Under the pieces are notes generated by a model that saw only the letters and a list, made by a program, of their open reading frames with translations, had not been told where the DNA came from and did not search any database. This document shows positions 50,971 to 62,197 of a stretch of DNA of 64,000 nt, one piece after another (the first letter of the stretch is position 1; each line of letters begins with the position of its first letter). The stretch comes from Udeniomyces pyricola (taxonomy: Eukaryota; Basidiomycota; Tremellomycetes; Cystofilobasidiales; Mrakiaceae). The stretch covers positions 878,841 through 942,840 of the forward strand of contig BCIK01000002.1 of assembly GCA_039545295.1 (NCBI GenBank), written 5' to 3'. Both the position numbers and the translations under genes were made by a program.

Positions 50971-53369
50971 GGTGAATAGGATATCGGATGTGGAAAGGAG
51001 GGCGAGTGGATACTAGTGGATGCGATAGCCTATAGATTAGCTAGCTACTACTGGGGAACAGGTGATGGTTCAGTTGGTTGGAATAGGGGGTTCGATGCTG
51101 CTGCGAACAGGAAACGAAACGGAACAAGGGAGATTGGTTGGGTTGGCTTGGGTTGAACAGCAAGAGGGCGGGGTGATGGTGTTGAGATGTGAAACGTGCG
51201 GGGTGAAAAGGTGCGGGGATGCGGGGAAAACAACGGCAAGCCAAGCTCATGCGACGATCAAACCAGACACCAACCAAGGAGAGACATAACGTAGAACGAG
51301 AGGAGAGAAGGAAGGAAGGAAGGAAGGAAGGAAGAAAGGGTCATCTCCGGTAACGTTTCAGCCGGTCCAGTACCCGGTCGAGCAGGCTTGGCGCCGGCGA
51401 CGTTCAAAGTCACAAGGCCGCCTTGGATATCGGATCATGAGCGCAGATCATCGATCATCGATCATGGCCTAGACTCGGACGAGTTTAATATTGTTAGTAC
51501 AGCAACAATGTAGTGCACAACAGTGCTCATGAGTTCGAGTCTGAAGATCTGGATATGAATACTTTCCCTCCCTGGTTTTATGAGACAGACCGAGCTCAGC
51601 GCGCTCAGCAAAGAAGCTGCTTCGCGCGGCCGCCGTGGTCTTTTGTAAACCTCCGTCGCTCATGATCGTTACGTGCGGTCCTTGTAGACGACGTATCCCT
51701 ACCAAGACACGCCAACGTATCGGTCATGCCTATCGGTACGTATACATTGAGCGGATATAGAATATCAGCTGCAACCAAGCTACATGTTCGTACTCAGTCA
51801 TCAGCTCCGGGTCACTCCACCTGATCCGATCGACAAACAATTGATAAACAATGAGAACTAGCTAGTATGTTCGTACGTATCGACGACCTACTGCAACACA
51901 TAACATATATGTGTACCCCATCGGCGACTGACGATCGTATCATCGCTATGTAGATAGCCACGCTTGTACGTGCAAGATCAATTAGACCGGTGCAGTCCTC
52001 ACGACAGCTATCCAAGCATACAAACAGTCGCGGCACATTCCCACATACAGGAGAGCTCAAAAGCATGTACGATGCAGCACCTTGGGCCCCGGGCCTAGAG
52101 ATGTTACCAGCACGACCGACTGAACGGGACCCGAGCGCCGGAGACAGGGCGAGAAAGAAGAGATAGAGAGAGAGCCCAGGTAGGGCGGTTTCAAAGCGAT
52201 ATGCGGAATGAACAGCTTCACCCTACTTGCCCGGTGACTCGTTATTCCTAAGGCCTAAACTCCTGACTCTTACCATGTTTCCGAACGTCGTCCCTTGATC
52301 TTTGCTTCTGAGCTCGGTTTTCAGTCCTTTGGTCAACGTAATACATGTTGGTGGTTTCGCGTGAGGAAGTGAGAAACCGTAATCGTAAGCCGACGTGACA
52401 CCGTGATCACACCGCGTACGGTTTTACCAACGTCGATCGGGCAAAGATTTGACTGATGATCTGCATCAGTGGTGTGTTAGCAGTCCAAAGGACAGTATCG
52501 ATAGGCCTTGGGGAGTGTGTGTGTCGCTACTGGAATCATTTTCCTGGGCATCCTGTGGTGCAGTACGTACTGTCGCTGGCGATGCATATTGTTTCTGCAA
52601 CCGGGTCGTCCGAAAAGACTGGCACACATGATTCTGATTAGCTATCCCTCTACCGGTTGAACGACTGATATGTATGCCAATGATGAAGGGTATGGGTCGC
52701 AAGAACGGTTCTTGATGGGATCGTCCTATGGGTTGTCAGAAGAGGAGACAGGCCAGAGGGGCCGGGAGGGGGTTGACGAACTCGCGTGGGGCGTGAGGGC
52801 GTGTCAACTGGCGGGCCGCGCGATGCAACGTCATTCACACTACACAGAGCTTGATTCAGTTTGACTGACTTGTGGCGATATCGCACAGGTGTGAATGCGA
52901 GCATGGATTGAGAAGTGTCAGATATCAGCCTGACTAGGGCACTAGGCAAAGGAGCTAGATGATGTACCGACAAGACTAGCTATACAGATGCGGCTGGGGC
53001 CACGCACATCAAGCTGGTGGGAACATGTTGATCGATGATCCATCGATTCAACTCTCGTCTTCGTCACGTCTCCCTTCGAGCTTCATCATCCGCCTCTTGT
53101 CCCGCGCGATTCAACATCCACATCCAGTCCCGTTTCACCAACCATCCAATCTGCTCGTCTTTCCGTACAGGCACGACGCTGGCCCCAGAGGAACAATCCT
53201 CGCTGCTGTCCTTGCTCAGCCCTTACTGTCCTTCCCAATTGCTACCACACTCGTTTGAGCCTCCAACGTCCTCCCTACCCCACGCTCCTCCGACGACGCG
53301 TCACACCCTTCACCAACAACTCCCTCCTCCTCTCTTCCCTTGCCCTCTTCGGTGCCTCATCCAACAAAC
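50971..53369. other. 2.4 kb intergenic region
   Basis: Divergent spacer between the permease and the kinesin. It has a (GGAA)n microsatellite, a block of ATCATCGATCATCGATCATG-like units at about 51437-51464, and short open frames without protein character. The kinesin leader at 53040-53369 is pyrimidine-rich. Confidence 0.45.
51306..51336. repeat. (GGAA)n microsatellite
   Basis: Seven tandem GGAA units about 335 nt upstream of the DAL5-like permease start. Confidence 0.92.
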
Positions 53370-56300
53370 ATGTCGCGTGCTTCTTCCTCCACGGCGTCTT
53401 CCTCTTTGTCTTCAACTCCTCAGAACCTCGCCATTCGCATTGCCTGTCGTGTCCGGCCTTCACTCCCGCACGAGACCGAAAACAGGTTGCTCATCCCGAG
53501 CCAAAAGGATCAGGAGGAGGCCATCGAGTGCGACGAAGACAACGCTGTTGTCGGTATCATTCACAAGGGAAATAGATACAAGTATACGTGCGTTGCATCT
53601 CTAAACACACATTATGATGGAAGAGAACACAAAATGGAGCACCGTAGTGGGGAGGGGGGGGGGAGAGGCAAACGTGACATTGCTGGGCTTGACGTGTCTC
53701 GATGTGAGAGTCATGACTGACTTGTTGATACCTGATTGTTTAGTTTCTCGTCTGTTCATGGAGGATCTAGTAGTCAATTACAAGTGTTTCAGAAGGATGT
53801 AGCTCCCATGTAGGTCTCGTTGCTAGCGGGTTGCTCCTGTCTTTGGGGGCATATATGATCCCGCAGGCGCTCATTGCTACCATCGCGATACCTATCGACA
53901 GGCTGGACCAAGTCTACTCGGGGATATCCTGCACTGTTTTCTCATTTGGAGTTACCGGAAGCGGTAAGGTGAATGGACACTTGCAATTCTATACTTCTCG
54001 GACTTGCAACACAGGATTAGAATGTGTCTAGCATCCAGATCGATTAAAGCGCTTCAATCGTCTTTTTCTTCTTCTTATAGACACACACCATGCAAGGAGT
54101 CCCTACCTCCGCACAGGAGATGGGTATCATTCCTCGGGTTGTTAAGGCTCTCTTTTTGAAGAAGGCGCGCATGAAGAAGGTGAGCTTGTCCTCTGCTCTT
54201 CCCCTCTTTCATTGGGGACACAGACTGACGGAGTTCCTCGTCCGTTCTGTATATATATATGTATATATCACTTGCCCAAGGTCGCTATCAAACTCTTTGT
54301 CGAGTATCTAGAAATCTACAAGGATGACTGCTTTGATCTCCTTGCGCCTGGAGGTAACAAGCTCGACGTCCGCACTAACGATAAAGGTCAAAACATCGTC
54401 GCCGGCCTCACTCAAACACCTATTGAGAGCGCAGCGGAGTTCGAAGCCATCTACACTGCGGCCTCAGCCCATCGAAGCACTGCATCGACTAAATTGAATG
54501 CTCAGTCTTCTCGGTCGCACGCCGTTCTGACTATTCAGGTTCAGACCGAGGAGGTCAAGGAAGGGGGCAAGGGTACGCCAGATCCATTGCCTATTCTCCT
54601 TGATCTGGCTTCAGATTGATCATGTCTAACTCATTTTCCACATCGTGTGCTTGATTGCTCATTCTATCTGCACGAATCATCAGTCTACATTGGACGTGTT
54701 AATTTGGTCGACCTAGCAGGCTCCGAAAACAATAGGGTTCGTCCCGTCTCGAGTCTGACCGTTCAGGTTGATAGGCCAAGACCCTTGCTGACATGACACT
54801 GTACATATCTTTGGCAATAGTTGACGGGCAACGACAAGACGAGGATGGCTGAATCGGCTGCCATCAACAAGTCTCTCACCGTTCTCGGAAACTGCATCGA
54901 TGTGAGAAAGCTCTTTGCAAAGAATGTCTCGCCTGTCGTTGGCCATGAATTAACCGATGTTTGACGCTTTCGATCTATTCCATATCTTGCCCGTACGTTC
55001 TCTCATCAGGCTCTCAACAAGAAACACGCGCGTATCCCGTATCGAGACTCCAAGCTCACCAGAATCCTACAAGATACTCTCGGTGGATCAAGTGTCGGAT
55101 TATTAATTTGCAACCTCTCGCCCTCGATGTTGCATCGGCAGGGTGAGCTACACTGCGCTGTTCGTTTTCCACAATCGACCGCCTGGGCTTGGAATATTGA
55201 CTTTCTTTTTGGCACGGTTGTTTCGGTTCATAGACACTCTCAACACCCTCAATTTTGCGCAACGCACTAAAGAAGTCGAGAACCGAGTAACTGTGACTGA
55301 GAAGGGTCTGTCCAACAACCCCTCATATCTTTGCGAATCTTCATGGGTCTATATCATTCAACCCTTGTTTATCTTTCCCCTCATTCAGAAACCAAGCCCG
55401 TCCCCAAGCCTCACTTTGCCGCCCTTACAAAGACTGTTCGACAAGTTTCGGTATTCCGAGATGCGAACGCACCCAAACCAGCTGAGCCTGCCATCTCGAC
55501 AGCCGTCAAATCTACATCGGTCCTCGCTTCAAAGCCCAAGAGAGCCGTTCTGGGAAGCGTCGGTAACCAACGTGCAGACGGACCAGTGAAAGTTTTGCCT
55601 GTTGGCAAGGATGGGTTAGATAAAGGAAAGGGCAGGGGAACAAACATCTCGGAACAGGAAGAAGACATGGAGGCAAAGGTATGTCCTGTGTCGTTTTACT
55701 AAGTTTCTATATATACATCTAACATGTAGGTCTTTTCAAATAAGGGCCGTCTGACTCCTGATTCGTTCCTTGCCGATAAACCCTTGGGTGACCCAAGATC
55801 GCTGCTCTCGTCGATCAAGCTCTTGCGAAGAAGTTGGCTGAGATTGAGCAAAACAAGCCTGTTTCGATCGCCGTACCACCCACACCTTTCCGAACCGATC
55901 TTAAGGAGCGAGTCGATGCCCTTGAAGTCAAAATGTAAGCCCCTTTTCTTTGTTTTGGAGTGGATCACGTGCAAACGAACCTCACCTACTGAACAAGCAC
56001 GGCTTTTTTTGTCTTCCTTTTTCGCTTTTTTTTCTCTCGTAGGAAACTGCAAGCTGACAAGGCTGCGGCCACCGAGCTCCTCGACACCGCTCGCAAGCAT
56101 CACGATCGAGCGGCCAAAAACTCAGATCGCTCTCAACTTGTTCTCGCCCTCGACGTTTACAAGTCGGCTTCAAGCTTTTTGCCTGGTAACCAAAACATTT
56201 TGGACAGGTGCGTTTGATTGACGCACAGAGTCTCTCTATATAAGTAGCCAATTCGTTCTCTGTCTACGTCGCCAGCGTCTGATTATTTGTCCTTGAACTT

Positions 56301-57059
56301 GTGCTGGTCTACCATAGAATCGACGAGTTGCAGGCATGCATAGATCATGATCTTCCCATTCCCCCTCGCAAAAAATCTTCAGCCTCATCCACTGCTCCAG
56401 CGACCGCCAACTCCACTGCCATGTCTGCTTCGTCTCGATCGCGTAAACATTCACCCTATCAAGCTTCTCCTGAAGAGGACGCCTCCTCTGCTTCTTCCTC
56501 CACGACCCGTCAGCCGCTCAAACGGTCCCGACGCGAAGCTGCGCTCGCTCGCTTGTCAGAGAACAAAAATCCGGACGACGCGGAGGACGAATTGCCGATG
56601 GACGAAGAGGTCGTCCGACCGAGCAAAAAAAAAGTGGCTTCTTCGGCGCCGTCAACGTCTGATCCTCTCGCGGCGTCTCCATCTCCACCCCCACCATCTG
56701 CGCCTGTTCCCACGAAATCCAAAGCCCGCACGACGAAATCCACGGCGGCTCGTTCATCTAAACGTCCTACGAAGGCTTGCCTTGCCGCCGCGTCTTCATC
56801 ACCTTGTGAATTAGCAGTAGCAGTCGCTGGTCCGGGTTTCTCGGCCGGTTCCCAACCTGATAGCTGGGATGACCTTCCGAAGCCGATCCGGCCAGTCCGC
56901 CAGGGCCGAGCGGCCAGCAAGATCCTCGCAAGAGGTATGGGCAGCAGCGATAGTGATACCACGGATGACGATGATGAAGACTTGGGAGGCTACGATGTCA
57001 GTCAGGACGGAGAGTGGGTCCCGGAGGGTAAGGCAACCGTTGCCTCGAGGAGACGATGA
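53370..57059 (+). CDS. Kinesin motor protein, possibly kinesin-10 (KIF22/Kid-like)
   Basis: Microtubule motor with an N-terminal motor domain. A Ser-rich lead is followed by [16 protein letters not shown], the P-loop GVTGSGK|THTMQG (an intron falls between Lys and Thr), [20 protein letters not shown], switch [12 protein letters not shown], switch [47 protein letters not shown] and [17 protein letters not shown]. The P-loop has Val where Gln is usual. After the motor come a Pro/Lys-rich linker, a helical segment [16 protein letters not shown], a TPR-like [20 protein letters not shown], and a basic, Ser-rich tail ending in an acidic stretch. The kinesin-10 placement rests on NFAQRTKEV and the domain order, and is tentative. 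The ATG at 53340 is also in frame. Confidence 0.9.
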
Positions 57060-57787
57060 GATCACGCATTATCGCATCAGGCGCTTGCACTGGTCTGCGG
57101 ACGACTGTGACGAGCATTTGTGTTTTGATTCCATGGTTCCAGGGGTTTCCTTCTCTACATGCACATGTTCTTGATTTCTGTTTACCAAGACCGCACCATC
57201 TATAACTGCATACACTGAGGGATTCCTGTGAAGCAAAGTGATTTCCAATAACCAGCGCTTGCGGGTGCTTGATTGTGCTTGATGCTTGGTGTGACATATA
57301 TAAAAACACATGCATACGTTTGCATACGTGGAGTGGTTGTTCCGCGTGCGTTGCTCTTCTTGTGTTTATTTCTCGCCAGAACTTTGATAGCCCTTAATAT
57401 TTAACGCCGGTCGATTCATGGCAGTGGATTGGTGGACGTCGTCAAGCGTCGAGCCGTTGAGTCTTCAAAGCTTCCGTTCTCAATGGCAGATCCCACGCGT
57501 CCAAGGCTGCAGGGACCAATTCAACAGCGCGGAGCAATTGGCCTGGTAGTGAAGCTGTGACCTATATATTCGGGAAGGTTGAGGCCGGTCGTTGAGGCCC
57601 GAGACCGGCCGGAGGTCTGACTGGCCTGATGGCCTGATATCTGAGATCTGATCATGAAGCATGCGAAGAGTGACAAGCTAGTGACGAGTTGCGACCGGCG
57701 ACCGGTACCGGTGACAGGCACATCGGTCCGTGTTGCCGGGACAGGAAGCTGAGGCGAGCTATTATATATATATATATATTTATCAAC

Positions 57788-57820
<33 letters not shown>

Positions 57821-58645
57821 TAGTACCGTTGTGTACGTCAAGCCGGGAGAAAACGATTCGGGAGCTCGATTAAGGATTTGAGGAGGTGGCCGGTGGCCTG
57901 CCGGTACTATTTGACCGGCTGACGTCTGACGATCTGACGTCTGGGAGTGTGTCGAGTGTTGGAGCGAACTGGAACCTGACTGGCGTGACCAATTGAGACC
58001 GACCGGAAAGAGAAGGGATTTGAGATGTGAGATCTGAGAGCGCGAGAGGATCGAGACATCGAGACTTCGAATGTTGAACGAGCTGGCGTAGCGGGCGATC
58101 GGGCCGGTCGTCCCCATTCGGTCGTATGCTCACGCGCCCACAGGTCCAACCAAGCATACTGTGACACATTACGCTTCCCTTCCAAGTGTTGAACGTTGAG
58201 TACCGGGCGCCACACCAACCGACCATCGACGCATCGCCTGTTGACAACTGTCTATATCCTACACACCATCCACCCCAACGTATCACACCCCCACCAACTC
58301 ACCCCCGTCTTTCCTATATTCCCCATCTGACCCATCGACTAGCTCTATCGACTATCTTCGATCAGTCCCTCTATCATCACCCACGCCCGACCACGTGCGA
58401 TCGCCTCCAATCACTTTCGCTCATTCTCCCGGCGCGACCCGCTCTTCCTACACGTCGTCACCCTCCCTCAGCCGCACTCCCCATTGCCTCGTGGTTTCTC
58501 TTTTCTTCTTTTTTTTTTCGCCCTTCATCCCATCTGCAAACTATTCTTCCGTTGCCTCTGTTGTCCTCCTAACATTCATACACGCAACTCCTTCCCACCT
58601 TCGTCTATCTATCCACCGCTCCTTGCCTCATCGCCGATTTCGATC
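57060..58645. other. 1.6 kb intergenic region
   Basis: Kinesin 3' flank and cyclin promoter. It contains (AT)n and (TATG)n microsatellites, GACCGGC/GACCGGT-rich sequence at 57575-57720, and a CT-rich leader up to the cyclin ATG. No gene recognised on either strand. Confidence 0.45.
57762..57822. repeat. (AT)n and (TATG)n microsatellites
   Basis: An AT run at about 57762-57779, then about eight TATG units from 57790 to 57822. Confidence 0.92.
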
Positions 58646-60326
58646 ATGTCTGCGTGCGCGAGTGAATCCACCTCGTCTTCTGCGGGCGCCGGCCAATGCG
58701 CTGGACGAAGCAAGGACTCGTCTACGCCCAATCCGATTGACTCGTTCTATGGCTACAAGACCGTCTCGCTTCAGGCTGGTCGATACGTGAGTGCCGTCTC
58801 TGTTGAAGCAGTGGCAGACAAATACGGGATCATGCATTATGGATGGCATGCATTCGATTGGGGAGAGCCGGATGCAGGAAGGGTGTGTGCGCCTAGCAAT
58901 AAGGTCCGGTGCGCCTCCGACCGGGCATGGTGCATCGTCCGCCGCCTGAGCGTCATGACTGTTTGCCCCCTTGTTGGACGCATGATTTACTTAAAAAAAG
59001 CTTGTTACCCCATCCATCGTATGGCTTGTTGACTGGCGCTATATAGATCGTCTCGCTCTTTGCTTGTCCCGAGTACTCGTCACCAAGGACGGCGACCTCG
59101 CCCCGTCTCGGACTAGCCCACTTTGTACGTGCTGCGCCGAAACTTGTGATGCGCGCCGAACTCTCTCCGGCCGTCGGCTGACCGCTGCTTCCCTTCCCGG
59201 CTCGGCTTCCATTCCTCCCTCCCCCTTGGTTGCGTTGGTCTCTCGTCTGTTGATCACTTTCATCCGACCTTTCGCTCCCGACACTAGATCGCTTACTCTC
59301 TCTACCGCGCTCGTCTACCTCATGAGGTCGCCCTCTCAGCTCTCCTTCTTCTTTCGAGGCTCAAGGCTAAATTTCCTGCCGCAAAGGGTAGCAGTGGTCA
59401 CCGTCTCTGGCTCGCGGCCTTCATGAGTGAGCATTTCTTCGAATATCCTCTCAGTCTTGGCCAGCTTCAACGTTACTCATCCGGCCTGCATTGCCTGTTG
59501 TGCTTGTCGCTCCTCTAGTGGCTTCCAAATGCATGTGTGATGATACTTACGTATGTCACATGCCCATCGTCCACATCAGTTCCCTTGTTCTTCACCTGTG
59601 GTTGCTAACTCGTTTCTCTTGGATGGTTTCTGCTCTGTAGAGTAATCGATCTTGGGCTGTGTGCGGCCAGAACATGTTCAAGCTGAATGAGATCAACCAA
59701 ATGGAGAGGGAAATGCTTGGTTACCTTTCATGGCAAGTCAACTGCCGACAAGAAGAGCTCATCTTCCTCCAGGTGAGAATCCGCAGTCGTTCGCTTTTAG
59801 TCTACGATGCATTTTCGTCTTGTAATTAACCTCCTTGCCGCATTGCCGGACCGATTTATTCTGCCCCCATTTACAGAACATTCTCGAGTCGGATTTCTCT
59901 GCCCCTCTCGCCATAATCCCATCTGCCTCGTCCGCCAATTCCTTTCACACTGCCCAAGCCTCGTCGTCTGCGTCGTCGACTCACCGTGTCGCTGTCCCGT
60001 ACCCCTCACCCCCACCGTCTCCAATTCCCGTCCCGACAAAAGTTACAATCGCGATTCCCTTCTCGCATGGACCCTCCCACGTCGATGTTACCGACAACTC
60101 TCCCATCACGTCCGTCTCCTCACCAAGTAACTCGTCGCTTTCCTCATCGAGCTCGATGGGACCCTCGACTCCCTTAGATGGACCCTCTGTCAATCTCGCG
60201 TGTAAAAGCGCAGCGCACGACCCACAATCTTCCAATCATCACTACTATCACCGTCACGATCAATATGAAGGCTCTTCTGACAACGACCATTGCATGGATG
60301 ACTCGAACTCCATCTCGGTTGCTTGA
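58646..60326 (+). CDS. PCL/PHO80-type G1 cyclin
   Basis: Cyclin-box protein expected to activate a Pho85-like CDK. The start is the ATG after CGATC at 58646. Exon 1 encodes NPIDSFYGYKTVSLQAGRY. Later exons join to give the cyclin box: RLGLAHFIAYSLYRARLPHE, ALSALLLLSRLKAKFPA, GHRLWLAAFMMASKCMCDDT, YSNRSWAVCGQNMFKLNEI and NQMEREMLGYLSWQVNCRQE. The DDTYSNRSW and EINxMEREML patterns are diagnostic for the PCL1/2 branch. Introns are at about 58789-59046, a GTACGT-to-CTAG intron ending near 59286, one after AAFM, and one ending at 59640. The C-terminal half is Ser/Pro/His-rich and likely carries CDK-regulated degrons. Function is from family knowledge. Confidence 0.88.
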
Positions 60327-60922
60327 TTGCGCTTCGCGTTTCCCCTCTTTTTCTCCTTTCAAAATGCCTCTTTCGTTTCCTTCTTCATTACACTTCGCTA
60401 TCTGTTTATGTATTGTCGCTTTGCTTTTACACATGTCCACCTCCCATACCAACCTCATATCGCCTTATCTCATACCCGCTTCCTTGTCTGAAATCCGTGA
60501 GGTTTCTCTTATGTCGCTGAGTCCTTCGCACATGCACTATCACCATATCTGTTATTTCTCCTCTCTTCCTGCTCCCTCCCCAACCCCCCTTCTCCTTTCG
60601 CATATCCTCTCGCATATGGTGATTTTTTTTGCTGTGCTTCTTTCTCAATGTCCTTCTCGCGTCTGTGTACTTGCTGCTTCTACTCCATTGTCGCGGACCT
60701 CATTTTTCCTCCTTTTTTTTCTTGTCTCATCCTTCATCCTTTTGATCTACTTCTCACCGACCTCTCCCAGCCTCTGTATCCCTCGTTCCTAATCTTGTAG
60801 CGCTCTTCTTTTTCTTCTTGTGTTCCGTTTCGCCTTTGTTCATTGTTTTCTTTTTTTTCCTCTTCTCCTTCCATTTCGTTTTCTTCTTTCTTTCCCTGTT
60901 GTTTCCCTGTCTTCATACCATG

Positions 60923-60955
<33 letters not shown>

Positions 60956-62197
60956 CTCAACTACGAGCGAACTCAAAGAGACCCATCGCGCATCGACCCA
61001 TCCGGCCGGTCCGGTCCAGTCGGACCGCGATGCACATGGATTTGCGCGCCTGAAGCCTGAAGGTTGAGAATTAAAAGCATGAGTTGGATTGAAGTGAGCT
61101 TACGACGTCATCGATCCGATGGGGGCCATATCAACGTACATGACGTTATGACTACCACGTGGCGGCACCAGCCCCTATCGACTATCGATAGACGTCAGCT
61201 GTAGTCATAGCTGAGACCGGTAATTAATATTTACACAACTCAGTACGTATTCACTCGGACGTACATACTTCATGGTATGTACCGCGCCAGGGCCGTCGTC
61301 TGACGTCACCGCGTGTCATCATGCATGAACGTACATTACTCAATGTACTGCGCAGACGTAGCTTAATACCTCCGTATAATAGCACGCGGTCCAACGTCCA
61401 ACGGTCATCAGTCATGATCGATATTCATCAGCTCCGGTCTTACGACTGATAGCGATCTGACCGGTCTGGCGGGCAAGTCTTGCCCAGGTCACGCGATCAC
61501 TCTCTCATAACTGCAGGTACGCTTGATGCATGACGTCATGAGCGGGGTGCGTGCAAGCGTTCTGACGAGTCCGAGTTGGCTTCGTCGATCGTCCGTTTGA
61601 CGTTCGTCGGCATGTCCGGCGCGGGTCGAGTTATCAGTAGGGTCAGAAAACAGCGTTAGCATCAACGCTCGTATGTTACACCAGATCGGACATCTCATCT
61701 GGCGTTTATTTTTTGTTACTCTGTTTTAGGTCATTTTATTTATTCATTTATTTTTCAACGATACTCACCCATTTACTCTCTCAACGTGATCATGCATCAT
61801 GTACGGCACGATCCCGAAGCTCTAAGGGCCGGCGGTATGACTGTGGGAAGCATCGGCGCAGGAATTGTGCGCTCGATCCGGAATTTCTGGAAATCGGCGC
61901 AGTTATTTCAGCTCAGGATCGGCGCGTCAATTCCGCGTCGATTTTGAGCTGATCGGCGCAGAATAAGCGCATCGATATGATCTCTTCTATAGAACCTGAA
62001 ATTAAGCTCATTAGGCATGCCAAAGACCCTATGAAAGTTTCTGACCGGATCTGTCAAGTATGAGGCAAGTTATAGCCATCTGAAAGTGGGAAATCCTGGA
62101 CTTGAGAGATCTCAGACTCGGTCTCGCTCGCGGAGCCTTCCAGAGTCCAGCTGCCTCCAACTACCATTCTGTCGACGCAACGACCAAACGCCTTCTC
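60327..62197. other. 1.9 kb intergenic region
   Basis: Pyrimidine-rich 3' flank of the cyclin gene (60330-60960), a 30-nt T-run at 60927-60955, and AT/GC-mixed sequence with several TGACGTCA-like palindromes (61106, 61140, 61302, 61532). Four ATCGGCGC motifs lie at 61850-61960. No gene supported. Confidence 0.45.
61852..61960 (+). repeat. Four ATCGGCGCA/G repeats
   Basis: Copies at 61852, 61893, 61918 and 61952. Three read ATCGGCGCAG and one ATCGGCGCGT, at 41, 25 and 34 nt spacing, 240-350 nt upstream of the last gene's ATG. Confidence 0.85.

Noticed and set aside
60818..61067. Phe-rich open frames over the T-run
   Set aside because: Simple-sequence artefacts in the cyclin 3' flank.
62102..62197. 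Upstream extension of the last gene
   Set aside because: It depends on a TTG start; the first ATG is at 62198.
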